DNA of 64,000 nt from Clusia tigrina (taxonomy: Eukaryota > Arthropoda > Insecta > Diptera > Clusiidae), in NCBI GenBank assembly GCA_920105625.2, contig OV050033.1, positions 54,890,780 through 54,954,779 of the forward strand, in the 5' to 3' direction. The notes beneath the pieces were generated by a model that was not told the origin of the DNA, did no database searches, and was given only the letters and a program-made list of their open reading frames with translations. Shown here piece after piece: positions 45,727 to 63,950 of this stretch; within the stretch, counting starts at the first letter, position 1, and each line of letters starts with the position of its first letter. The position numbers and the translations under genes were made by a program.

Positions 45727-46503
45727 TCAAAAGAACCAATTCGAGAAGGGCAATAGTGAGGAAACTGAATTCTTGTTTGAACCTGCAGCGGCTGCGGCGG
45801 CGGCAGCAGCAGCAGCGGCCGCGGCCGCCGATGTGCTTGGCATGTGCTGCTCCTGTTGTTGTTGCGCTGCGGCGCTGTTCGCCACGCTGCGTAGCAATTG
45901 TGCGAATTCCTGTTGCATTTGTATGCGCTGCTGCAGTAATTCGAAGTGATTTTGCGGTTTGTTGTAGATGAATTTGCTCGATGTTTTGATCAGCGCCTGC
46001 GTTTGTGGTTGTTGCGGCTGCGGCGGGTGGGCTGATCGTGACGATGAGGCGGCGCCCGCAGCAGCGGCGGCTATTGTTGATAGTGGTAATGGTGGTTGTT
46101 GTAGTTGTTGTAATTGTAATTGTAATTGTTGTGATTGTGATTGGGATTTAGTTTGTTTTTGTTTTGGCTGATGTTGTTGTTGCTGTGTTGTTGTTGATAG
46201 TGGTAATTGTGCTAATAGTGGTGTTTCTGTTGTTATTATTGTTGTTGTTGGTGTTGCTGTTGGTGGTGGTGGTGGTTGTATTGGTTGTTGTTGCAGCAAA
46301 TTCGTTGCTGTTTGCAATTTTGGTGGCTTACGATTGTTTTTGTTATTAGTACTCGGATTACTGCTGCTGTTGTTGCTATTGTTGTTGTTATGGCTAGTGC
46401 CACCACCGGTGTATGATGTGGTGTTGTGGGTTTTGCGTTTGCCAATATTGGTGGTGGTGATCGTGGTGGTGGCATTAACAACAGCAGTTAGTTTCGTTAC
46501 TAA
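45727..46503 (-). CDS. Candidate in-frame C-terminal extension of Rbp9
   Basis: Directly after the Rbp9 TAA the same frame has 258 sense codons ending at TGA 45729-45727. It begins LVTKLTAVVNATTT, then Thr/Asn/Ser-rich, Gln/Pro-rich and Gln/Leu tracts. A non-repetitive block follows (45871-45978: KFIYNKPQNHFELLQQRIQ and QEFAQLLRSVANSAA) with helix-like spacing of Leu, Ile, Phe and Met. Then come a 15-Ala run (45784-45828) and SVSSLLPFSNWFF. The Ala codons mix gcg, gcc, gct and gca, as expected for a selected peptide and not a pure DNA repeat. There is no ATG near its start, so it could only be reached by readthrough of the UAA or by alternative splicing. If read through, the protein would have 643 residues. 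Not proven; Gln-coding repeats can keep frames open by chance. Confidence 0.5.
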   Translation of the reverse strand, partial: LVTKLTAVVNATTTITTTNIGKRKTHNTTSYTGGGTSHNNNNSNNSSSNPSTNNKNNRKPPKLQTATNLLQQQPIQPPPPPTATPTTTIITTETPLLAQLPLSTTTQQQQHQPKQKQTKSQSQSQQLQLQLQQLQQPPLPLSTIAAAAAGAASSSRSAHPPQPQQPQTQALIKTSSKFIYNKPQNHFELLQQRIQMQQEFAQLLRSVANSAAAQQQQEQHMPSTSAAAAAAAAAAAAAAAGSNKNSVSSLLPFSNWFF

Positions 46504-53719
<7,216 letters not shown>

Positions 53720-54894
53720 TTAGTGGGTGGTGTGGTGTTGTTGTTGTTGTATTTGATGTATCAAATTAAACGATTATTCAATTCAATGCAATTTTTCGAT
53801 TCAATTCAAAAAAAAGTTAAGTAAATATTATTTATAAGTAAGTATTAAGATATAACAAATATGATTATTATTATAAGAATTTTAACTATGATTGTCTTTA
53901 AAGAAGCAAAAATTGTTTACTGTTTTTATAATAATACTGTTTGTTTTTTAGCTTAAAAAAGTTAAATATTTGCAAAAAAAAATTTGATCTGAAAAAGATA
54001 ACGGGAAAGGAAAAAGGAAAATATTTAACAACGATTTGGAAGAGAACGTGGCGAAAATTGGCTGCTCACCTTTCCACAACAAATCTTAATCCCGGTGGAA
54101 ATGTGTAAAGATAAAGCTATTCTCTTCTTGTTTGGATTGATTTTTAATTTTAATTGTTCTAAAACGCTTCAAAGATGCTTCGTCTTATTAGCTTTTTCTT
54201 AACGATCACAATTGGCATACAATGCTCCTTCTACTTATTCCTCTTTTACTTCCTTACTTAATTTGTATCGTACAAAATGTTTTGTTAACGTGTTTATTAC
54301 TGCAAAGAGAAAATGTACAAATAATGTTTATAATTTAATTTAAATTAATTGCTTGCGTCGATGAAACGAAATTAGGGTCATTGTTATGGGGGTGGTAGCA
54401 GCAGCAGCTCAGTGGAAAGGGAGAGAGAAAATGAGGGTAGCTGTCAGTTAGTTCGCACAAGTAGGCAACTGACACACGCAGACACACCTACCAACACTTA
54501 ACGAAGCCCTACCAAGGCGAAATAAATCCTCACTTACACAGCAAGTAAAATTGCAGAGCAGAGGTAAAGAAGGTCGGTTTAGACCAAACAACCGGAAACA
54601 CCAGATGCCCTACCGTATGCTACGGGTCAATGTCACGTTCTTAAGCTTTCCATATGTTTCATGCATGGAATGGAGATAAAATTCGAGTGGAGTTTTTAAC
54701 TAGCATAAGATTTTGTATTATACACTGAAGAAAATTTTTAAATGGTTCAATTGATACTTTCACTTTCATTTACTTAGAACACAAGGCGAAAACTTTTCCA
54801 GGGAGTTAAATGGGGTTTCCTGCGCGGGATACCTTCGTCATAATCAACCTGACGAAAATAATTTGTCAATAATATTATATTTAATTATAATTAT
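53720..54894. other. Region upstream of the Rbp9 start codon
   Basis: On the minus strand the 5' flank of the ATG is A/C-rich (CAACAACAACAACACCACAC), typical of fly 5' UTRs. A consensus-like donor (GGAAAG|GTGAGC, boundary 54070/54069) and a possible acceptor (TTTTTTAAG|CTAAAA, 53952/53951) would define a 118-bp 5' UTR intron. This is only a suggestion. No other gene seen. Confidence 0.3.
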
Positions 54895-55275
54895 TATATA
54901 CAATTATATGATACAAGTACGGACACAGTTTTTGTAAGTTATTGTAACTAAGCAAAAAGTCTCCTTTGAGACCAATTTCAATTCATGAACCAACTTTCGA
55001 AATACCGTATTGGAGACCCGACCTTACATTATTCGGTCATGGACCTTAACCTTTGTATCGGGATCCAGAATTATATAATACGAGTATGAGCACAGATCTG
55101 ATCTTGATCTATTGTAACTAGGGAAAAAATCTTTCTTCAGACCAGTGTAATAGTTTCATTTTAGGTAACCAAGTGTCGAAACATTATTCTGGAGAGCTGA
55201 CGTGCGATTCCACTGCCACGGACCTTAACCATTGGATCCATTGTATCGAAACCAATAATTATATAATACGAGTAC
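54895..55275. repeat. Tandem repeat, about 170-187 bp units
   Basis: 'aattatataatacgagta' and variants recur at about 54901, 55070 and 55257, with matched internal segments ('gtaactaagcaaaaagtct' versus 'gtaactagggaaaaaatct'; 'ggaccttaacc'). Confidence 0.75.
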
Positions 55276-55317
55276 TGAAATTCTGATTAGAGAATTTTTG
55301 GCAAAAGCAAACAGCAG

Positions 55318-55602
55318 TTGGAGGAGCACTCTGGGTGGAATACAACAAAAACAAATCCACTGGATTCGTTTCGTGATGCAGCCAGGCTTACTGCAGTCAT
55401 CACAGGCCACTGGACCATTGGGAAACATGCTGCAAAAGTGGGTATCACGTTCTATACTAGTTGCCGTAACTGCGGAAACCAGGGAGAAAGGGTAACCGTA
55501 GAGCATTTCCTCTCTGGGTGCCCGGCCCTGTCCAGAAGAAGATGGAAAACACTGGTCAAACCGATGTTCCAAAACGTTGGAGAGATCGCGACATTGTGAG
55601 TT
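55318..55602 (+). pseudogene. Non-LTR ORF2 C-terminal relic
   Basis: Plus-strand frame with ARLTAVITGHWTIGKHAAKV, then a zinc knuckle CRNCGNQGERVTVEHFLSGC and PALSRRRWKTL. Same C-terminal architecture as the relics at 120-545 and 10280-10706, but a different lineage by sequence. RT and RNase H parts are missing. Confidence 0.8.
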
Positions 55603-56209
55603 ATTGGAAACATTCACACAGTTGGAAACACCGCCACAAACAATTCAAAACTCTTGATTGAATGTTTTCACTTGTTATTTTGCTGTGCTTAGCTTCTAAT
55701 TTTATCAGGTCTAAACGAATCTACATACCATGCCATTCCCCAATTTCATTAAAATATTTCGAAGGGTGTCGAAAGGAAAAAACTGCTTTCTAAGCGAATT
55801 TACAGAAACCGACTTCTGAAACAGGTCCATAAAAGTCCTCGAATGAAACTAATATTAATATGAGCTCCACACGGTAGATCTGTAGTTCTGTAGATCGATT
55901 GTATGGGTTAAAGGACAGCACAGTTGGACTTTTTTTATTAGTCTTTCTTCAGGATATAAGAGCAGAACCATTTCTTTGGAAAATTACTACTATTGTGACA
56001 TTGGCAAATGTTGTAGTTCCTGCATTGAATCGGTTGGTTCCACAACACATCATGTAGCCCCAATATAAAGGTACCACTTTATAAACAATTACAATATTAT
56101 TTTACGAGAAAATTGTCAATGCAGGAACCTCTACTGATTTTGCAACAACAAACTAACACAGGATTTATGGGGTACTCAAAAGCATAGGTCGAGGTCGAAA
56201 AGCTAAATT
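55603..56209. other. No recognisable gene
   Basis: AT-rich, no motif. Confidence 0.5.
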
Positions 56210-56730
56210 GACAATTTTTATACCCTTTACCTTTAAAAAAAGTTTAATAGGGTCTACTAATTTTGTGCTTTTGAGAGTGGTTGCAATTTCAAGAAGGAGG
56301 CGTGGTAGGTATGGACGTATATACACAGAAATGATCAGAATCACTTTCTAAGCAATTTTTATTTGGCCTGTCCGTCCGTCTTCGGCCACTTTTTTCTACA
56401 CCGTTAAAGCTATCTTAATGAAATTTTGCAAAATTATAGTCTGGAGAAAGATACAGCACAAGGTTGCTATATGGAGCGATTTGGACAAAGACCACGCCTA
56501 CCCCCTATATAAGGAACTTTTCTCACCGTTTTTAAAATGACTATAACTTCTGTCTAATTGATGGAATAGTGACGGCAGTTATGGATATGTGGGTCCTACT
56601 AAACACTATGCAAAAAGTGGGCGGAATATTTTAACTGCCACGCCTACTATTAACAAATATTCGTAACTTAATATCTGGTAGATATTTATGGACGAAATTT
56701 GACGGGAAAGAACATGTGGACATTATAAAG
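56210..56730. repeat. Dispersed repeat with CCACGCC motifs
   Basis: Contains 'ggaggcgtggtagg', 'cctgtccgtccgtcttcgg', 'gttaaagctatcttaatgaa', 'accacgcctacccc', 'gtgggcgg' and 'ccacgcctac'. The combination of a CCGTCCGTC segment, 'tcttaatgaaattttgc' and CCACGCC motifs is a common interspersed fly repeat by my recollection; the family is not named. Related to 3420-4300. Confidence 0.5.
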
Positions 56731-56769
56731 CTATCTGCAACAAATAAATTGGAAGGGATGTTTAAAAAA

Positions 56770-57470
56770 AACCAAGTACTGGTTATAATTACCATTCGGA
56801 CTGAATTAAACGAGTTTAAACCGCCTCCTAACATCACCATGTTTAGGTACTAGTTATAAATATAATCTAGATTGAATTAAACCGGTTTAAACTGTCGCTG
56901 TAATCAACCTGTTTGGGTACTGATTATAATTGTTATCTCAGCCAACTAAACGGGGTTAAAGGGTCGGTTAACATCACTATGTTTAGGTACTGGTTATAAT
57001 TTCCATTTGGTTTGAATTAAACTGGTTTACACGGTATCCTAACATCAAACTGGATAAATTAAACTGGTCTAAATCGTAGCTTTAAATCAACTTATTTCGC
57101 TTCATGTTATAATTACAATCTGGGTTGAATTAAACCGGTTTAAAGTGTCGCTTTAAATCAATCTGTTTTGGTACTGGTAAAATACAAACACTTCATTGAA
57201 TTAAACCGGTTTAAAAGGTGTGTTAACATCAACATGTTTAGATACTAGATATAATTACCGATCTGGGTTGGCTTAAACCGGTTTAAATTACCCGTTAACA
57301 TCAACCTTTTTAGGTGCTGATTATAGTTGATATGTGGGTTTAAAGGATCAGTTAATAACAGCATTTATTATTAGATACTGGTTCTATTTAAAATCTGGGT
57401 AGAATTAAACAGGTTTAAATGGTCAGTTAACATAAACATGTTTATCCTTCCTTAACATAAACATGTTATC
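56770..57470. repeat. Satellite, about 72-bp units, each with a TTAAACCGGTTTAA-like palindrome
   Basis: Around nine units of 'aggtactggttataattacc', 'tgggttgaattaaaccggtt', 'taaaggtcgcttaacatcaa', 'cctgttt'. The perfect 14-bp palindrome lies at 56877-56890, 57130-57143, 57201-57214 and 57273-57286; other units carry one- or two-base variants. The core AACCGGTT is the consensus site of the Grainyhead transcription factor. Lies about 3 kb upstream of the Rbp9 start codon on the genome. Confidence 0.9.
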
Positions 57471-58725
57471 CTGTCCTTAGATACTCATTACGGTATTGTG
57501 TATTGGAGAGCGAGCCTATCATTCGATATTTAAGAACTCTACATTCAAAGCATAGTTTTGCTGTACATACAAGGACATTTTACGTGACCAGCCAGATTCC
57601 AACTCGAGGGACATGAGTCGCTCTCCAATTGAAATCATTTCTGACCGGAAGTCTGTAATTGCAACTTAAATTAAATTAAATTTTATGGTGTTGGATAAAA
57701 ATTATCCGTGTTATATTGAAAAATGCATTTGCATCGGAATGTTCTTATTTCGGAAATAAGAATTTAATATGAATTTGTTTTTCAAAATTGTTTTAAATTT
57801 TCGATTTAAAAATAGTTGCCGCTTGTCAAATATTGCTGCAACATCTTCTTACGCTGAGTACTTGAAATACCCATTCAAATTTCAGCAAGAACCAAACCGC
57901 CAAAAAATTGCTTTCTCACACTTGTAAAATATTGAATTGTGGAGTGTTCTGTGCGATGTTTAAAAATATTTTCCATTGAAATTATATATAGTTATTTTTT
58001 TTTTCTATACAACTTTGGCACAAATGGTGAAAAGAAACACTTTTCAATTTTAATTCACGAAAATATGCAAAAAGAAAAAAATTGTTTTCAAAATATTTTC
58101 AAAGTATTCGAAGAGTGTGTCATTTGTAGCGAATGCAGCCGCAGCGAATGCAGCCGCAGCGCATGCGTCATTTGAGAGATGTTGCATACGCGGAGCATCT
58201 ATGCGAGCTGCTGCTCAGCTGATTTATGTGATGTTTGTCAAATGTGAGAAAGTATTTTTATGATGATTCTTTCTATTGCATAAGGTGTACGAGTGTAGTT
58301 AGAGAGGTTGGGAGTGTTCGGTGGGTGGGTGTGTGAAGAGCAGGGGGGCCACACCAATATGCTATTTATGGACTGATATATTTTTAGACCGGTAATTTTG
58401 TGTTTAGCATTAGCGGCACTAACTTCACACACTATGCTACAATGTTGTGCAAAGAGAGCTGATTGCCTTACGCCACAGAACTTTTTAATATCTCATAAAT
58501 CCATTGAAAGTAATTACAAGAAAAATAATGGTAAAACAAAAGGAAATTGGTTAATTGAAACTTTTGCACCCTACACAAGACAAAAAGCATATTTTGAATA
58601 AATAATTTAAAAAATATTCATAAATTTAATATCTCTTATAGCCTACAAACAAATTGTTTACAACTCAGCTCAGTTCAGTAATATAAGTAAAATTAAATTA
58701 TCCTTCGAACATACCAAGGCCCTTG
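57471..58725. other. No confident gene
   Basis: Includes a 15-bp duplication (gcgaatgcagccgca) at about 58131-58160 within a short GC-richer patch (58120-58230). A 5' UTR or promoter role is possible but nothing shows it. Confidence 0.4.
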
Positions 58726-58728
58726 TAA

Positions 58729-58820
58729 TACTCACTCGTGGTGAATAAGTGTGAATGTGGGGATATAATAACAATATGGGGTGAATAATAATATGGGGTG
58801 AATAATAATAATATGGGGAA
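58729..58820. repeat. Short ATAATATGGGGTGA tandem repeat
   Basis: 'aataatatggggtgaataat' and variants, about four copies. Confidence 0.8.
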
Positions 58821-59169
58821 ATGAGGAGTTTAATTTTCATTCATTTTAAGAAAAGTTCAGCTTCAACACCTTTCCCATCACCTTCCGCAACAGGATTAGT
58901 CTTATTCGCAGTACCGACTTCCACTGTCCTTCTCAAAACATTTTGCCTCCCTAAATCTGGTGTTTCGTAATCTAAAATTATCTCCAATTAGACTACTACC
59001 ACTGTTCAAAAGACGAAACCGACCACAAATTCAATTGTAAATGGCATTCAATATTTCCGAACATACCGCGGACCACAATTATACAGAGAATATAAGAATA
59101 AGTATTGTGACACGTAGGAGTGTGTAGGATAATTAAACCAAAGCATTTATTCTTAATGGTATAAATCCA

Positions 59170-59310
59170 ACAACTCGTTGACTTCAACACGGAGTTGAAC
59201 TTCGACTTTAGCTCGGACTTCAATTCCGACTTCAACTCCGACTTCAAGTCCGACTTCAACTTCGGACATCAACTTCGGACTTCAAAACGGACTTCAACTC
59301 CGTCTAAAGT
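59170..59310. repeat. 12-bp minisatellite (GACTTCAACTCC)n
   Basis: About ten degenerate copies of GACTTCAACTCC. Confidence 0.9.
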
Positions 59311-59334
59311 CCTTTAATTTTATGTTATCCCACA

Positions 59335-59500
59335 TAAAATATATATAAGATACGAGATATATAAGATATGAGATATAAAGATATAAGAGATTTATAAGAT
59401 AAGAGATATACAAGATATAAAATATAAGAGATACATAAGATATAAGAGATATTTAAACTATAAGAGATATATAAGATATAAGATATGAGATTTATAAAAT
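59335..59500. repeat. ATAAGAGATATATAAGAT repeat
   Basis: Degenerate 8-18 bp repeat of 'ataagagatatataagat', almost free of C on the plus strand. Confidence 0.85.
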
Positions 59501-60084
59501 GTATAGAACGAAGCTCAAAGAATAATATTTACCAGATATATCCACCTTGAAGCGGGTATATAAAAAAATGCTGAAACAGCAACAAAGAAAGGAACATTAC
59601 AAAACAAGAGATCTCGAAAGATATGAATAGATGAAATTACATGATAAAGCGATCATGGAAAAATGCAAAAATGAAAACAATATGGTGCCCAATCATAATA
59701 GTACCCAACGATGACATTTTGTACATAGTCCGTGGTAACGGAAATTTGTCAGAAATTATTCAAATCAAAAATCATCTCAAAAATCGGTAGCATCATCAAC
59801 TAATCTTCTAAATACCTTGATATGATGGCTGTCAGCATTTCTGAAGAGAAAGCTAAACCAAGAAGAATCGACCACCAACTACAAAAACACTTCATGTGGA
59901 AATCATTAAATTTGTGTGGAAAACATGTCCAAATGTGATGACAATTGTTGTTGAAAGAGGGACACATTTGCCTTGCACACATTTCCCCAATATCATATTC
60001 CATACACAATGTCAAAAACTAATTGAAGACTGTAGTGATATTAATGATGATGACGGATGGTACCTCATTATGAGGAATATTTTA

Positions 60085-60660
60085 GTATTCATTCTTCAGT
60101 AGGGTTTAGGCAGGTAATGTGTAGGTAATAGGTAGGTATTATGTGGGTAATATGTTGGTAATATGTTGGTAATATGTTGATAATAGGTAAGCAATATGTA
60201 GGTAATATGTAGATAATAGATACGAAATGCGTAGGTAACATACATGTAATATGCAGGTAACATGCAGGTACTATACATGTGATATGTATGTAATAGGTAA
60301 TAGGTAAATAATAGGTCAGTAAGAAGTAAGTAATAGTAAATAGGTAAGCAATCATAGGTAAAATGTAATTGTTAGGTAATATTTAATAAATAGATACTAG
60401 TTAGGTAATTGGAAGGTAGTAATAGGTAGGTAAACGTAGGTAAACGTAGGTAATATGTAGGTATTAGGTATGTAATGTGAAATTAAAGGGTAGGTAATAG
60501 GTAAAGGGTAGGTAATAAAACCAAATAATGTAATAGCTACATACTCGATAAGTATTAGGTAGGTAATAAATAGCTAATAGGTAGGTAGAGGTCGGTAATA
60601 ATATATAGATAATAGATAAATCATAGGTTGGTAGGTAGGTAATAGGTAGTTCACATTGTA
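60085..60660. repeat. TAGGTAATATG minisatellite
   Basis: About 50 degenerate copies of a 10-14 bp unit (taggtaatatg / taggtaatagg). Minus-strand Tyr/Thr/Leu frames across it are by-products. Confidence 0.92.
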
Positions 60661-60903
60661 ATTGTTCTACTCATAGCGAGTATTCAACTTCTTAAGAATT
60701 GAATTATTCGATTACGACTGTTTTGAAGTAAACCAAACTTTTTAATACCAAATATTTATGCTATATCTGGATTAACTGTACCCAATTAGTGGAATAATCC
60801 ACATCTTGTAGACAAGCTTATCAGATATACTCGTATATTCAATAACTATAAGTAATACCGGAAACTTATAGATAAAAACATTTTAATTTGATATCAATAT
60901 GAT

Positions 60904-60904
<1 letters not shown>

Positions 60905-60947
<43 letters not shown>

Positions 60948-60950
60948 AAG
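60905..60950. repeat. (GA)n microsatellite
   Basis: gagagagagaaagagagag pattern. Confidence 0.95.
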
Positions 60951-61189
60951 ATCACAGTACACTTAAAGAACCTTGCATCGATCAGTAGATTTATCACTAT
61001 CCTATGTTCCCAATTTTTTCATTTCCAACGAATTTTCTACGACTTCCCTGGTAGAATAGAGTATCACCTCCCATAGATTTTTAGGCAGAATTGTGTGTTA
61101 TATTTGGAACGTGTTACTATGATATTTGTTATGTTTTTGACTCTATTCTTTTGTGATCTGGAGAAGTGTTATGTAATTATTTTTCACCA
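60951..61189. other. No recognisable gene
   Basis: AT-rich spacer, no motif. Confidence 0.5.
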
Positions 61190-61640
61190 TATAGTAACAT
61201 AAAATCAATTTGTTAAAGACAGAAAACTAACTATTTAAGGAGATTTAAGATTTCAATAAGCTTTCCGCAAATCCTTTTTTCCAGTAGAATAATATTTCGC
61301 TTCGATAAAAAAAAAAACTAATAGAATCATTCTTTTGGAAATTTAAGATTTCGACAAAATTTGTGTAATCTGTTCATCCAAATGATAATAAAAGTTCGCT
61401 TTGTTCAAAACAGAAAAGTAATATAATCATCCTTCTGGAGATTTAATATTTTGAGATAAGATTTCATTAAATATTTTTCTCCAGATCACAATAAAATTGC
61501 GCTTTGTTCTAAATATAATAGTAATATCATTCTTTTGGAAGTAGTTGATGCATTTCTGTTTCTGTAAATCTTTGTCTCCAGAATGATTTGTTCAGAACAG
61601 ACAACTAATATAATCATTCTGTTGGAGGTAGGGTCGAGTG
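61190..61640. repeat. Tandem repeat, about 110-120 bp units, about four copies
   Basis: Unit with 'taatagaatcattcttttgg', 'agatttaagatttcaa', 'tttttctccag', 'aataaaatttcgctttgttc'. Diverged. Confidence 0.75.
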
Positions 61641-62940
61641 CAGATTTAAGCATTCCTCACCAAAGAGAGAGATTCATGCATAGTAAAATTCAAACTATAC
61701 GCCGCACACACCGGCAGATGAGCAGCATGACAAGGTAATAAATAGCCCCAAAAATATACAAAATCCCACTCACTTTGAGGTTAAGTGGCGATGGCGAGAA
61801 TGACGTGAGTGCGATTATGAGGCGGAGCACCAGCAGAAGATACAAAAAGATTATTATAAAAATACATAAATATTTAAATAATAAAAAGTACAACAAACAC
61901 AGTGCGCAGTACGCATGCATACCTCCGAGAAGAACGAATTATTTGCGTTGCATGTAAACAACAATTTCGAAAATTTGGCATTTGCATCAATTTTGAAAAC
62001 AGATAAAAATAAATATACTTTTTGTAGTACTTTGTTGTAAAATCTTTCGAAAGGTATCTCTAATTGGATACAGTAGGGTGGAAAACAATAAGAACAGGGA
62101 AAGTCGGCAGCAAAACACGCGATTTGATTAGGAAAATCAAGACGAAAAGAAACGCGGTGTGGTGCTATGGCAAATCTTCACTGAACGCAATAAAAACAAC
62201 AACAAAAAACAGCACAAGAATCAAGAACGAAACGATTCGAATGGTTACGAAACACTTACAAAAGGAAAATGTTTTTTCTTTCGGTGTATTTTTGAAAATG
62301 TTACTTTTGAACTTAAGCAAAAACCTGAGAAAACTAATTTAATTAAATTATTGTTGGTGGTTTGTTTTTTTCTTGCGAATTTTATTCCGAATTTATTGTA
62401 CCGTGGTGTAAATAAATGAACGTAGAACCGAACAAAAAAAAGAGCAAATTATATTTGAAAAACGTTCGAAACTAAAGAAAACGCAACAAAATTAAGGAAA
62501 AAAATCAAATCAACGGAAAGTAGAAAAAACGCGTTCCTTCAACTCAACAGAACAGAAATAAACTGAATTGGCGTGGTGGTATATGAGGGGAAAATAGACA
62601 CGTAAAAATGTTGCGCTGCGGCGGCTCGCATTGAGGAAAATGTGGGAAAATTCAGTGCGCGAGCAGAAAAAAGTTCCACAGAACTTTTCACCAAATATGC
62701 ACCAGGGGGAGAGCAAGAAAGTAAGCAAGCGAACGAACGAGCATTGTTGCATAGAGAAACTCACCACGATAAACTTAAACTAAAACAGAAAGTTTATATG
62801 AACAGACAGATAGGCAGGGGATGTTTGAAATATATGCAAATTAGACAAGAAGGTAGGGGTGGGAGCCAAATAAATAAAAAATCGATCGCAAATACTCATA
62901 CTTCATAAAACGAACTTAAAGGTTAGTCAGTGAATCAATT
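61641..62940. other. Possible promoter/5' UTR region; no coding gene seen
   Basis: Composition is less AT-biased at 62580-62720 and includes a small GC-rich patch (gcgctgcggcggctcgca, 62611-62628). On the minus strand an initiator-like TTCAGTTT (A at 62564) follows. The downstream +28 to +32 bases GGAAC match the DPE consensus at 4 of 5 positions. This could be a core promoter firing leftward toward Rbp9, but single short motifs are weak evidence. Confidence 0.2.
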
Positions 62941-62944
62941 TATA

Positions 62945-63330
62945 TAAGATTGGAACAATTTTCTAAGATGGTCTCAATCAGAAAACTTTCTATATCCCCA
63001 CAAGAGACCTAAACAAAGAATTGACTCTGATATCAAGTGATCAGAGTTATAAGCTCTTCGATCAAAACATATTGCCTTCAATATAATAAACTTTCAGTTT
63101 CATTGTGGATCTGGAGAGTTTGAATATTTTGTGGGTGAAAGTATACCAAATTCGATCTCAAACTCCTGCTTCCAGTATAATATACTTTCAGTCCCATTGT
63201 AGATATGGAGATTTTGGATATTTTGTGATTGAAAGAATATCAAAAGATCCAAGTAATGAGCACTTCGATCCCAAAATCCAGTTTTCAATATAATATACTT
63301 TAAGGTCCATTATAGGAGAACGAATTTTCC
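62945..63330. repeat. Tandem repeat, about 95-115 bp units, three copies
   Basis: 'ttcaatataataaactttcag' and relatives at about 63077, 63171 and 63284, followed by 'cattgtggatctggagag' and variants. Confidence 0.75.
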
Positions 63331-63637
63331 ACCAATTTGATTCATGGTACTGCAAAATACCGCAAAAGAGATTGAAGAGACTAAATTCAAGTGGGATCAA
63401 CTACGAGATACCTTAAGCCCTAAGAAAAACTATAAAACTACGATGGTAAAAATAAAGTGGGCGTGAAAGTTAAAAGAAGCGGATTTTCGCTACATATAAA
63501 TACATACTAAACATTCTAGTTTTTTGGTACTTTATGTTATTATTGCAGAAAACTATATAAAAATGGGCGTCCCAGTTGATAGAACTTCCAGACTTAGTAC
63601 ACTAAAATACATTTACTAAAATTACGCGCCTATGGGC

Positions 63638-63640
<3 letters not shown>

Positions 63641-63705
<65 letters not shown>

Positions 63706-63706
63706 G

Positions 63707-63801
<95 letters not shown>

Positions 63802-63804
63802 TAG

Positions 63805-63864
<60 letters not shown>
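63641..63864. repeat. (TA)n microsatellite, about 220 bp
   Basis: TA repeat with interspersed 'tatacatatatagatatac'. Tyr/Ile frames are artefacts. Confidence 0.97.
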
Positions 63865-63867
<3 letters not shown>

Positions 63868-63950
63868 AATACCGAGGGAGATATTGGATTTGCTTTGTAC
63901 ATATATAATTTGAATACCGAGGGAGATATTGGATTAGCTTCGTACATATT
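63864..63950. repeat. 44-bp direct duplication
   Basis: 'tttgaataccgagggagata' followed by 'ttggatttgctttgtacata' occurs twice, at 63864 and about 63908, with two or three differences. Confidence 0.9.

Noticed and set aside
45714..46349. Plus-strand frames opposite the Rbp9 extension (61-85 codons)
   Set aside because: Shadows of the CAG/GTT-rich minus-strand sequence; shorter and without motifs.
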